NCBI GenBank assembly: GCA_964516765.1
Contig: CAZEWZ010000022.1
Location: forward strand, 1-32,109
DNA: 32,109 nucleotides
From: CAZEWZ01 sp964516765
GTDB taxonomy: Bacteria; Bacteroidota; Bacteroidia; Flavobacteriales; UBA7430
Direction of reading: 5' to 3'
Each line of letters opens with the position of its first letter. Position 1 is the stretch's first letter. Positions 7,447 through 15,892 of the stretch are shown piece after piece. The notes beneath the pieces were generated by a model that did not search any database, was not told where the DNA came from, and worked only from the letters and a program-made list of their open reading frames with translations. Position numbers and translations under genes: made by a program.

Positions 7447-9903
7447 ATGAAGACAAGAATTATTTTAAAGATTTGTGGACTGATAATATTTGTCCCCTTT
7501 CTAGCCTTATCTCAGAACACTATTCAAGGAATTGTAAAAGGAAATGATGGTAGCATTATTTCAGGAGTTCAAGTTGATATTCAAGAAACTTTTTTTAAAA
7601 CCTACTCAAATCAGGATGGAGCTTTTTTGTTTAGTAAATTGAAGTCCGGATTATATCAACTAAATTTTTCTGTTAGTGGCTTCGAGCCCGTGAGTAAAAA
7701 AGTTAAACTCGGTAATAGCTCTGAAGAAATTAAAGTTACACTGATTAGACGAGTGCAGCTGATGAATGAAGTAACTGTTTCTGCCATTAGGGCAAATGCA
7801 AAAACTCCAACTACTTATTCAGAACTTAATATAAAAGAAGTTGAACAAAATAATTTTGGCCAAGATTTGCCTTATTTACTTAATTTAACTCCTTCTACAG
7901 TAGTGAATTCAGATGCTGGAGCAGGGGTAGGTTATACAGGTATAAGAATTCGTGGAGTAGATCCAACAAGAACAAATGTAACTATAAACGGAATTCCATT
8001 AAATGATTCTGAATCTCATGGCGTATACTGGGTGAATATGCCCGATTTTGCTTCCTCGATTAATAATATTCAAGTTCAAAGAGGTGTTGGGACCTCATCA
8101 AATGGTGCTTCTGCTTTTGGTGCGAGTATAAATATGGATACCCATACTATCAATACAAAACCTTACGGAACTTTAGACAATACTTTTGGATCTTTTAATA
8201 CTTCAAAAAATACGGTTAAAGCGGGGACAGGACTTATTAATGATAAGTTTATAATCGATACTCGTTTGTCTAAAATTAAGTCCGACGGATATGTAGATCG
8301 ATCTTCTGCAAATCTAGAATCTTACTATCTTTCTGGTCTTTGGTTAGGAGAAAATTCGAATCTTCGTGCTACCATGTTTAGTGGAAAAGAAAAAACATTA
8401 CAGGCTTGGTATGGTACTCCAGAATCAGTTATAAATGGGGATGCTGATGAAATTACTGCTTATGCTGATCGTAATTATATATTTGGAGCAGACAGAGAAA
8501 ACCTATTATCATCCGGACGAAAATACAACCAGTATACCTACGACAATGAGGTGGATAACTACAAACAAGACCACTATCAATTGCATTTCAATCATTCTTT
8601 TAACAATCATTTAAAGTTTAGTACAGCTGCTCACTATACCAGAGGAAAAGGCTTTTTTGAACAATATAAAGCAGATGAGGATTTTAGTGAATATGGTTTT
8701 TCTCCAATTATCATGTCTAATGATACCATCGAGACTACAGATTTAATAAGAAGAAGGTGGCTTGACAATCATTTCTATGGAGGTATTTTTTCACTTAGCT
8801 ACAACAAAGAAGCTATCAATTTAGTTTTTGGTGGGGGAGCAAACCAATATAAAGGAGGTCATTATGGAGAAGTTATTTGGGCCGAATTTTCCTCAGATAG
8901 TGAAATTCGAGATCGTTATTACGACAATGATGCTGACAAAATTGAGGCTCATTCTTACCTAAAAGGTACCTATGATTTTGGTGCGTTAACGGTATACGGT
9001 GATGCACAGTACCGTCACATAGACTACACCTTTTTAGGTATTGACCAGATTAATGATTCTTTGCAGGACGTTGCGCAAACACGTACGTTTAATTTTGTAA
9101 ATCCTAAAGTTGGCTTTATGTACGATTTTGATGATCGCAACAACACCTACATCTCTTTAGCTGTAGCGAATAGAGAGCCTGTAAGAAGAGATTTTAGAGA
9201 CAATACGCCTGCAAACCAACCTAAGGTGGAAAAACTTGTGAACTTAGAAACAGGGTACCGTTTTAAAGGTTCTAATTTAAGTGTAAATGCTAATTTGTAC
9301 TATATGCACTACAAAGATCAATTGGTGTTAACGGGACAAATTAACGATGTTGGAGATGCGGTTAGACAAAATGTAGCTATTAGCCGTCGTGCAGGTATAG
9401 AATTAGAAACCGCTTATCGCTTGACAAATAAATGGAGTTTTACGGGAAATGCAACCTTAAGTAACAACAAAATAAAGGAGTTTAATGAGTTTGTCACCAA
9501 CTACGACACTGACGGACAAGATACCATTACACACCTCAATTCTGACTTGGCATTTTCGCCAAACATTATAGCTGCAGCTGGTTTACAGTATATACCAATA
9601 GATGGCATGCGTATTCACTTTTCGGGTAAGCATGTAGGAGACCAATTTTTAGACAATACTTCAACCGAATCTCGAAAGTTAAATGCCTACACCACCTTTA
9701 ATTTTCAAATGGAATACACCTTAAAAGAGGTGTTGTTTAAAGAAATGACATTTGGCTTAATGGTGAATAATGTCTTTGATGAAATGTATGAAAACAATGG
9801 TTATACTTGGGGTTTTGTTTCTGGTGGCGAAAGAACCGTAGAAAACTTTTACTATCCTCAAGCAGGAAGAAACCTGATGTTAAGATTATTGATTAAACTT
9901 TAG
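7447..9903 (+). CDS. TonB-dependent outer-membrane receptor, thiamine-regulated
   Basis: An 818-residue outer-membrane active transporter powered by TonB-ExbBD. A signal peptide (to about ALSQ) precedes a CarboxypepD_reg-like domain (TIQGIVKGNDGSIISGVQVDI, ~25-105). A TonB-box-like stretch (NEVTVSA) comes next, then the plug (about 125-235; GYTGIRIRGVDPTRTNVTINGIPLND, VQRGVGTSSNGASAFGASIN). A ~580-residue beta-barrel follows, ending in the aromatic-rich FYYPQAGRNLMLRLLIKL typical of Omp insertion. The TPP riboswitch makes thiamine, its phosphates or a pyrimidine/thiazole precursor the probable substrate. Base use changes in the 3' half (from about 8.9 kb): TAC, AAC, ACC and ACG/GCG codons become frequent, which could mean a recombinant barrel. 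A strong terminator follows. Confidence 0.93.
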   Translation: MKTRIILKICGLIIFVPFLALSQNTIQGIVKGNDGSIISGVQVDIQETFFKTYSNQDGAFLFSKLKSGLYQLNFSVSGFEPVSKKVKLGNSSEEIKVTLIRRVQLMNEVTVSAIRANAKTPTTYSELNIKEVEQNNFGQDLPYLLNLTPSTVVNSDAGAGVGYTGIRIRGVDPTRTNVTINGIPLNDSESHGVYWVNMPDFASSINNIQVQRGVGTSSNGASAFGASINMDTHTINTKPYGTLDNTFGSFNTSKNTVKAGTGLINDKFIIDTRLSKIKSDGYVDRSSANLESYYLSGLWLGENSNLRATMFSGKEKTLQAWYGTPESVINGDADEITAYADRNYIFGADRENLLSSGRKYNQYTYDNEVDNYKQDHYQLHFNHSFNNHLKFSTAAHYTRGKGFFEQYKADEDFSEYGFSPIIMSNDTIETTDLIRRRWLDNHFYGGIFSLSYNKEAINLVFGGGANQYKGGHYGEVIWAEFSSDSEIRDRYYDNDADKIEAHSYLKGTYDFGALTVYGDAQYRHIDYTFLGIDQINDSLQDVAQTRTFNFVNPKVGFMYDFDDRNNTYISLAVANREPVRRDFRDNTPANQPKVEKLVNLETGYRFKGSNLSVNANLYYMHYKDQLVLTGQINDVGDAVRQNVAISRRAGIELETAYRLTNKWSFTGNATLSNNKIKEFNEFVTNYDTDGQDTITHLNSDLAFSPNIIAAAGLQYIPIDGMRIHFSGKHVGDQFLDNTSTESRKLNAYTTFNFQMEYTLKEVLFKEMTFGLMVNNVFDEMYENNGYTWGFVSGGERTVENFYYPQAGRNLMLRLLIKL

Positions 9904-9923
9904 CTTACATAAATGTTTTATAT

Positions 9924-9952
9924 AAAAAAAGCCCTCAGTTGAGGGCTTTTTT
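9924..9952. terminator. Bidirectional intrinsic terminator
   Basis: GCCCTC/GAGGGC arms around loop AGTT, flanked by seven A on the left and a T run on the right. It works for the TonB receptor (+) and for the lipoprotein arriving on the minus strand. Confidence 0.92.
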
Positions 9953-9970
9953 ATTTTTCAAAAAATGATT

Positions 9971-10591
9971 TTATAATTTTCTTTTTTCTACTGAATATCG
10001 AAGACCACCCGTAGACATTGTCATTGTAGGAAAACAGTCAGAGAAATCCTCTAAATCTCCATTTTCAGTGACTAGTAAAAGAGTGTAATGCATCGTAATA
10101 GATTCTCCATCAATTTGACCTGAAATTAAAGAATATACAACTTGACTTTCTGTTTGAACACCATTGGCATCAGTTGAAAGAATCATTCCGTCTAAATCTT
10201 CTACACTAAAAGCGTTTCCATCTACTGGAACAGTTATATCAAATCCCCAGTCAAAGGCATTGACCAACGTAATTTCACTTTCATTTGAAGTAACTACTTG
10301 CTCCCAAGTCCAACCTCCCTCACAATCTTCAGAGGCATCGTAGGTTCCAGCCCAAGAAGCTGGGTATTCACAAGAACCATCGTCTTGGGTTGCATTGGCA
10401 TTATAATTTAAGGCTTCAGCATCTGTACAACCAGGTACAATATAAGTACAAGAACCGTCATTTTGAGTAGCAGAAGTATTATAATTTATTGCATTCATAT
10501 CAGTGCATCCAAGTACGGCTGGGTCTTCTTCTTCACAAGAAGAAAATGATACTAAAGCTGCAAAAGCAGTAAATATTCCAATTTTTTTCAT
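9971..10591 (-). CDS. Lipoprotein with two 26-residue GCTD...DDGSC repeats
   Basis: 206 residues. The signal peptide ends in lipobox FSSC (Cys19) followed by EEED, the type often surface-exposed in flavobacteria. Residues 28-53 and 54-79 are two copies of the same 26-residue repeat seen twelve times at the left edge of the window (GCTDMNAINYN.., GCTDAEALNYN..). A ~120-residue C-terminal domain follows (WAGTYDASEDCEGGWTWE... to GGLRYSVEKRKL), which looks like a small beta-sandwich or lipocalin-like domain; I do not recognise its family. No T9SS tail is seen, so the repeat is a movable module used in both lipoprotein and T9SS architectures. It has its own promoter. Function unknown. Confidence 0.85.
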   Translation of the reverse strand: MKKIGIFTAFAALVSFSSCEEEDPAVLGCTDMNAINYNTSATQNDGSCTYIVPGCTDAEALNYNANATQDDGSCEYPASWAGTYDASEDCEGGWTWEQVVTSNESEITLVNAFDWGFDITVPVDGNAFSVEDLDGMILSTDANGVQTESQVVYSLISGQIDGESITMHYTLLLVTENGDLEDFSDCFPTMTMSTGGLRYSVEKRKL

Positions 10592-10616
10592 AGTATATAT
10601 TTTAATTAATTTTTCA

Positions 10617-10624
10617 CAAAAATA
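10617..10624 (-). promoter_or_regulatory. -7 element of the repeat lipoprotein
   Basis: On the minus strand this reads TATTTTTG, matching TAnnTTTG, 25 bases before the ATG. No -33 TTG is evident. Confidence 0.5.
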
Positions 10625-10656
10625 ATAAAATCTATTTAATTTGTAAATTATCTGAT

Positions 10657-11295
10657 TTATTTTAAAAAAGGATTATTAAGTCTCTCAAAACCAATATTTG
10701 TTTTTTGACCATGTCCAGGATAAACAACAGTTTTGTCGTTTAAGACAAATAACTTCTCTCTAATTGATTTCAGAAGTGTTTCATGATCTCCCATTGGGAG
10801 GTCTGTTCTACCGATACTTAAATGAAACAACACGTCAGCAGATATTGCAATATGTTCTTTTTCATTTATTAGACAGATATGACCTGGTGCATGACCTGGT
10901 GTGAATATGATTTTAAACTTACTGTTTCCAAACGAAACAAAATCTCCTTCTTCAATAAAACCTCCTACTTCTGGAAGTTTTGGTAGGTGAACCCCATATT
11001 TTTCTGCTGCTAATGGGGCATATTCTAGCATAGGTATATCTAGTTTATGCATCAATGGGAGAAGATTATATCGCTGAGATACAAACTGATTTCCAAATAC
11101 ATGATCTAAGTGACAATGAGTATTAATCAATAATACAGGGAGCAATCCTTGCACTTTAATAAAGTTCTCTAAAATCTTATTTTCATTTTCGTCATAGCAT
11201 CCAGGATCAATAATCATACATTCTTTTGACTCATCAAATACAATGTAGGTATTTTCTTGGAAAGGATTGAAAGTAAAGCATTTAACTTGAATCAT
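10657..11295 (-). CDS. Metallo-beta-lactamase-fold hydrolase (glyoxalase II-like)
   Basis: 212-residue single-domain hydrolase with the dinuclear zinc motif THCHLDH (H60, H62, D64, H65), then FTPGHAPGHICL, ISADVLF and a final YPGHG. The family includes hydroxyacylglutathione hydrolases and many thioesterase- or lactonase-like enzymes; it lacks the glyoxalase II C-terminal helical domain, so the substrate is open. The start is set at MIQVKCFTFNPFQENTY because members begin at this strand and because the -7 element lies at 11319-11326. An extension to 11385 would run through that promoter. Divergent from the SDR gene. Confidence 0.85.
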   Translation of the reverse strand: MIQVKCFTFNPFQENTYIVFDESKECMIIDPGCYDENENKILENFIKVQGLLPVLLINTHCHLDHVFGNQFVSQRYNLLPLMHKLDIPMLEYAPLAAEKYGVHLPKLPEVGGFIEEGDFVSFGNSKFKIIFTPGHAPGHICLINEKEHIAISADVLFHLSIGRTDLPMGDHETLLKSIREKLFVLNDKTVVYPGHGQKTNIGFERLNNPFLK

Positions 11296-11318
11296 ATCAA
11301 TTTTTGATTTTACATTTA

Positions 11319-11326
11319 CAAAAGTA
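11319..11326 (-). promoter_or_regulatory. -7 element of the metallo-hydrolase
   Basis: Minus strand TACTTTTG (TAnnTTTG), 23 bases before the ATG at 11295. It fixes the choice of the shorter start. Confidence 0.55.
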
Positions 11327-11349
11327 ATTCTTTTTAAGAGGGAAAAGTT

Positions 11350-11357
11350 TATTTTCG
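11350..11357 (+). promoter_or_regulatory. Possible -7 element of the SDR gene
   Basis: TATTTTCG differs from TAnnTTTG at one base and lies 36 bases before the ATG at 11394. sucD is preceded by a similar variant. Confidence 0.35.
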
Positions 11358-11393
11358 CATAAGGAAGTAGAAATTTTAGATTCAAAGGGAAGA

Positions 11394-12179
11394 ATGGATA
11401 TTCAAGGATATTGTTTGATTACTGGTGCAAGCCAAGGAATAGGCAGAGCGCTCGCCCATGAATGGGCATCCAAAGGTGTCCCTATATTAGCGGTTGCTAT
11501 TGACGAAGAGGGTTTGCATTCTCTTAAACAAGATCTAGAGTCTAAATACAAAGTTTCCTGTCAAATTCTAAAGTTAGACCTACTTAAACGTCAGAGTTCT
11601 CAAGAAATTCTAGATTTTTGTCAATCTAATAAAATCAAAATACAAATATTAGTAAATAATGTTGGCATTGGTTATTCTGGTTGTTTTGAAGAATCCGATA
11701 TAGATCTTGATCTTGATCTTGTTAAGCTAAATTTATTTCCCATGCTGCAATTGACCAAATTGTTTCTTTCCCATTTAAAAGAATTCGATAAATCTTATGT
11801 TTTAAATATGGGTAGCCTAGGTAGTTATAGTCCCGTCCCATACAAAGCATTATATTCAGCTTCTAAAGCTTTTATATATTCTTTTTCTAACGCTATATCA
11901 TATGAATTGAAAGAATCATCTGTACAAGTATCTGTTTCATGCCCTCCGGGAGTATATACAAATGCCGAAGTGGTTGGTCGAATTAAAGCGAGTGGTACAA
12001 TTGGTAAATTGACTAGTTTATATGGTGGATCAGTTGCAAAATATATTGTTTCTGGAATGCTGGATGGCAAAACAGTAATTATTCCTGGAAAGGGAGCTAA
12101 GATTCTTATGGTACTTACAAAGTTATTACCTTCTTTTTTAAATAGGTGGGCAGTGGCTCGAAATATGAAAAAACACTAA
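11394..12179 (+). CDS. Short-chain dehydrogenase/reductase (DltE/YqjQ-like)
   Basis: NAD(P)-dependent oxidoreductase of unknown substrate, 261 residues. Cofactor loop TGASQGIG at 10-17, NNVG at 88-91, and the catalytic Ser141, Tyr154 and Lys158 (YSASK). The C-terminus (VIIPGKGAKILMVLTKLLPSFLNRWAVAR) resembles the membrane-associating tail of SDRs grouped with acyl-CoA and lipid metabolism, as in DltE-like proteins. A run of three GATCTT units (11703-11720) encodes DLDLDL in a helix. The M20 gene begins 1 base after its stop, so they are co-transcribed. Confidence 0.88.
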   Translation: MDIQGYCLITGASQGIGRALAHEWASKGVPILAVAIDEEGLHSLKQDLESKYKVSCQILKLDLLKRQSSQEILDFCQSNKIKIQILVNNVGIGYSGCFEESDIDLDLDLVKLNLFPMLQLTKLFLSHLKEFDKSYVLNMGSLGSYSPVPYKALYSASKAFIYSFSNAISYELKESSVQVSVSCPPGVYTNAEVVGRIKASGTIGKLTSLYGGSVAKYIVSGMLDGKTVIIPGKGAKILMVLTKLLPSFLNRWAVARNMKKH

Positions 12180-12180
12180 A

Positions 12181-13359
12181 GTGCAAACTAAAATAAAGAA
12201 TTCCATTACCTCTATGTTTGAGGAAATAGTTTCTTGGCGCGAGCATCTTCATGCTAATCCAGAACTTTCATTTAAAGAGGAAAATACTGCATCATTTATT
12301 TCTTCAAAGCTCATTGAATTTGGGATATCTCATCCATATCGTATGGCAGACACAGGAGTAATTGCTTTAATTCAAGGAAGAAACCCCGATTCAAAGTGTA
12401 TTGCATTGCGAGCAGACATAGATGCTTTGCCCATTACTGAAGCAAATAAAGTTCATTACAAATCTAAGTCTGATGGACTTATGCATGCATGTGGTCATGA
12501 TGTTCATATTGCTTGTCTTCTTGGTGCAGCAAAAGTTTTACAATCGCTTAGGAATGAATTTGAGGGAACCATTAAGCTAATTTTTCAACCTGGTGAAGAA
12601 CTTCTCCCTGGCGGGGCATCTATCCTAATCAAAGAAGGTGTTTTAGAAAATCCGCAAGTTGATAAAATTTTAGCTCTTCATGTTCTTCCCAGTATGAATG
12701 TGGGACAACTTGGTTTTAAATCTGGTGATTATATGGCCGCATGTGATGAAATTTATCTTACAGTAATTGGAAAAGGTGGCCATGCTGCAATGTCAAGTCA
12801 GTATTTGAATCCTATTCTTGCTATGGCTAAGTTACTTCCAAAACTTAATAATTTCCTTGATTCAATGGCTAATAGCTCTCCTTATATTTTTGTTTTTGGA
12901 GATTTACACGCACATGGAGCAACCAATGTAATTCCAGATAAAGCTGAAGCGAAAGGTACTTTTAGAACTTTTGACGAATCATGGAGGAGTCTGATGCATT
13001 CCAAATTAAAAACTTTTGTTCAAGAATTTCTTTCTAAGAACGGATTTCAAGGAGAACTCCTTATTAAAAAAGGATATCCTTTTTTAAAGAATGAGAAACA
13101 GTTAACAAATCAATGTGCACAATATGCAAAAGATTATTTAGGGATAGAAAAAGTTCAAGACATGAATATTAGAATGACCGCAGAAGATTTTTCTTTTTAT
13201 AGTAAGAAAGTACCAGCCTGCTTATTTAGACTAGGTGTTAGAAATGAATCAAAGGGGATAGTGCATGGAGTACATCATCCAAATTTTGATATCGATAACA
13301 AAGCACTTGAAATAGGTGCAGGAACTATGGCTTATTTAGCTGTTAAATTACTAGATTAA
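12181..13359 (+). CDS. M20 family amidohydrolase (hippurate/IAA-amino-acid hydrolase-like)
   Basis: A zinc amidohydrolase that releases amino acids from N-acyl conjugates; 392 residues. It starts with GTG, two bases after the SDR stop. Metal ligands and the catalytic base are in place: MHACGHDVH (C104, H106), PGEE (E139-E140), VHGVHHPNFD near the C-terminus, and the dimerisation lid (GKGGHAAMSSQ). The exact substrate cannot be read; N-acetyl-diaminopimelate or N-acyl amino acid hydrolases are alternatives. Its TAA and the recQ stop on the other strand share the palindrome TTAA, so the two genes converge with a 4-base overlap and no terminator. Confidence 0.88.
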   Translation: MQTKIKNSITSMFEEIVSWREHLHANPELSFKEENTASFISSKLIEFGISHPYRMADTGVIALIQGRNPDSKCIALRADIDALPITEANKVHYKSKSDGLMHACGHDVHIACLLGAAKVLQSLRNEFEGTIKLIFQPGEELLPGGASILIKEGVLENPQVDKILALHVLPSMNVGQLGFKSGDYMAACDEIYLTVIGKGGHAAMSSQYLNPILAMAKLLPKLNNFLDSMANSSPYIFVFGDLHAHGATNVIPDKAEAKGTFRTFDESWRSLMHSKLKTFVQEFLSKNGFQGELLIKKGYPFLKNEKQLTNQCAQYAKDYLGIEKVQDMNIRMTAEDFSFYSKKVPACLFRLGVRNESKGIVHGVHHPNFDIDNKALEIGAGTMAYLAVKLLD

Positions 13360-15539
13360 TTAGCTAGTTCAGAAAGAAATTTAATTCGCATGAGTCTAAG
13401 TTCATTTTCTTCATAGTCAGTTTCAAATTCTCTCATCGCCTCCTCAATTGAATCAGTTTGTGCATCTTCTTTGAAATAGTCAAATATTTCATCTTGTTGT
13501 TCTTTATCCAAAAGATCATTTAAATAATAGTCTAAGTCTACTTTGGTGCCAGAATATACAATGTTTTCAATTTCAGAAATCAGCTTTGACATTTCAAGTC
13601 CTTTGGCAGATGCAATGTCATCTAAAGGTAATTTACGGTCAGTACTCTGAATTATATATACCTTAAGACCGGATTTATTTACAATTGATTTTACTACTAA
13701 ATCAAGTGGTCGATCAATATTGTGATCTTTCACATAATTTGATATCAGTCCTATGAATTCATGTCCAAATCGGTTTGCTTTTCCCGATCCAACACCATTG
13801 ATGTTAGTTAATTCTTCAGTATTGATTGGGTATTGAAGAGACATATCCTCAAGAGATGGGTCCTGAAATATCACAAAGGGTGGAAGATTTTTTGATTTCG
13901 CTACTTTTCGTCTTAAATCTTTTAGCATGCTAAGCAATACTGGGTCAAAGACCGAAGATTTGATATTAGATTCCACTTCTAATTGTGCAATATTTGAATA
14001 ATCGTGATCTTTGGCTATCATGAATGGCTTAGGGCTTGATAAATAATCAATTGCGGCATGGTTAATTTTTAAGACACCATAAGATTCAACATCTTTAGAG
14101 AGTAATTCAGCGACCAATACTTGTCGAATTACAGCATGCCAGTAGGATGGAACTTTATCTTTTCCCTGACCAAAAACAGATAACTTATTGCAGTTATAAT
14201 CGTTAATCATTGCAGTCATCTCACCAGAAATAATTTTTACAATTTCTTTAGCTTTAAACTTTTCTTTACTCTCTTGAATTGTTTTGATTAGAAGTAAAAT
14301 ATGTTCTTGGGCATTAACTAATATTTTTTCTTCTTTGCAATTGTCACACAATTTATTGCAGTCAGCTTGGTTAAATTTTTCTCCAAAATAATGTAAAATA
14401 AATTTTCTTCTACAAATAGATGTTTCTGCAAAGGAAACTGTCTCTAAAAGTAGTTGTTTCCCAATTTCTTGTTCAGCTACAGGTTTACCCTGCATGAATT
14501 TCTCTAATTTTTCAATGTCTTTATAGCTGTAAAATGCAACACAAACACCTTCTCCTCCATCTCGACCAGCACGACCAGTTTCTTGATAATAACTTTCTAA
14601 ACTTTTTGGAATGTCATGGTGAACTACAAATCGAACATCAGGTTTATCTATCCCCATTCCAAAGGCGATGGTCGCAACAATGACATTGCACTCTTCCATT
14701 AGAAATGCATCTTGGTGTTTAGCTCTAGTATGTGCATCAAGTCCTGCATGATATGGAAGAGCATTAATACCATTTACCTGAAGTGTCTGAGCAATCTCCT
14801 CTACTTTTTTTCTACTCAAACAGTAGACAATACCTGATTTATTAGCGAATGTTTTTACAAATTTTATAATTCCCTTATTGACATTTATTTTAGGACGAAT
14901 TTCATAAAATAGATTTTCTCTATTAAATGAGGATTTAAAAACTTGAGCGTTATCCATACCTAAGTTTTTCTGAATATCCTCTTGTACTTTATCTGTAGCG
15001 GTTGCAGTAAGTGCAATAATAGGAGCAGAACCAATTTTGTCAAAAATGGATTTTAAGTTTCTGTATTCTGGTCTGAAGTCATGCCCCCATTCAGAAATAC
15101 AATGAGCCTCGTCAATCGCATAAAAAGAAATAGTTACTGAAGATAAGAAATCAATAGTGTCCTTTTTTGTTAGTGATTCTGGAGCAACATAAAGCAACTT
15201 TGTGTGACCTTTAGAAATATCGTCCTTTACACCCTGAATTTCTCTTTTATTTAAAGAAGAATTAAGTACATGAGCCACATGATCATGAGAAGCAAAACCT
15301 CTGATAGCATCTACTTGATTCTTCATCAATGCTATAAGAGGAGATACGATAATAGCAGTCCCTTCACTCATTAATGCGGGCAGTTGATAACACATAGATT
15401 TGCCTCCACCAGTAGGCTTAATTACAAATGAATCATTACCTTTCATAAGATTTAGGATGATTCTTTCTTGGTTGCCTTTAAATTTAGAAAAACCAAAAAA
15501 ACTTTTTAAGGCGGAGTGAATTTGTTGATTATTATTCAT
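13356..15539 (-). CDS. recQ: ATP-dependent DNA helicase RecQ
   Basis: 3'-5' DNA helicase for recombination and fork repair. 727 residues. Walker A TGGGKS (43-48), DEAHCISEWGHDFRPEY (D143-H146 box), LTATA, GIVYCLSRK and the QETGRAGRDG motif VI are all present. A zinc-binding region follows (CRRKFILHYFGEKF..C..LCDNC, the four Cys visible), then a winged helix and an HRDC domain (FVIFQDPSLEDM..YPINTEELTNINGVG). An extra acidic C-terminal region of about 120 residues is seen in Bacteroidota RecQ1-type proteins. Divergent from tatC across a 353-base gap; the gene converges on the M20 peptidase gene. Confidence 0.95.
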   Translation of the reverse strand: MNNNQQIHSALKSFFGFSKFKGNQERIILNLMKGNDSFVIKPTGGGKSMCYQLPALMSEGTAIIVSPLIALMKNQVDAIRGFASHDHVAHVLNSSLNKREIQGVKDDISKGHTKLLYVAPESLTKKDTIDFLSSVTISFYAIDEAHCISEWGHDFRPEYRNLKSIFDKIGSAPIIALTATATDKVQEDIQKNLGMDNAQVFKSSFNRENLFYEIRPKINVNKGIIKFVKTFANKSGIVYCLSRKKVEEIAQTLQVNGINALPYHAGLDAHTRAKHQDAFLMEECNVIVATIAFGMGIDKPDVRFVVHHDIPKSLESYYQETGRAGRDGGEGVCVAFYSYKDIEKLEKFMQGKPVAEQEIGKQLLLETVSFAETSICRRKFILHYFGEKFNQADCNKLCDNCKEEKILVNAQEHILLLIKTIQESKEKFKAKEIVKIISGEMTAMINDYNCNKLSVFGQGKDKVPSYWHAVIRQVLVAELLSKDVESYGVLKINHAAIDYLSSPKPFMIAKDHDYSNIAQLEVESNIKSSVFDPVLLSMLKDLRRKVAKSKNLPPFVIFQDPSLEDMSLQYPINTEELTNINGVGSGKANRFGHEFIGLISNYVKDHNIDRPLDLVVKSIVNKSGLKVYIIQSTDRKLPLDDIASAKGLEMSKLISEIENIVYSGTKVDLDYYLNDLLDKEQQDEIFDYFKEDAQTDSIEEAMREFETDYEENELRLMRIKFLSELAN

Positions 15540-15892
15540 GGGTGAGAAATCCCTATAATTCGATTATAATTCTTTATTAAAGAAACCATAAAGTTCTTAC
15601 ATATCAAAGTAAACCATTTGAAAAGTTTCAACAATTCAATACACATTTTTCAATTTCTTGTCAATCATAAAGTTTAATCTTTGTACACTTGTTTTAAGAT
15701 TAAATATCTAAATTATTCCGGAATCATAGAATCTTTTTTTTTCAAAATTTTAAGTGTTATTTTTGGCTTTTATGATTAAGTAATTCTTTTTGGACATATA
15801 TCTAACGAACTGTGTTATTTTCATCAGTTTTGAAGATGTTTTTAATGAAATAGTATGATCATTTATTTTTATTTTTTAAAATCATTGTTATT
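15540..15892. other. Divergent intergenic region recQ/tatC
   Basis: AT-rich, no gene. It holds the palindrome TATAATTCGATTATA (15554-15568), repeated at 30914, and a TAnnTTTG element for tatC (15758-15765). The recQ side has only a partial match, TTACTTTG on the minus strand. No structured RNA was recognised. Confidence 0.5.
15758..15765 (+). promoter_or_regulatory. -7 element upstream of tatC
   Basis: TATTTTTG (TAnnTTTG). It implies a leader of about 120 bases before the tatC ATG at 15893, with a 3-codon open frame (ATG at 15771) near its start. Confidence 0.4.

Noticed and set aside
11296..11385. Thirty-residue N-terminal extension of the metallo-hydrolase
   Set aside because: It runs through a TACTTTTG promoter element; homologues begin at the MIQVKCFTFNPFQENTY strand.
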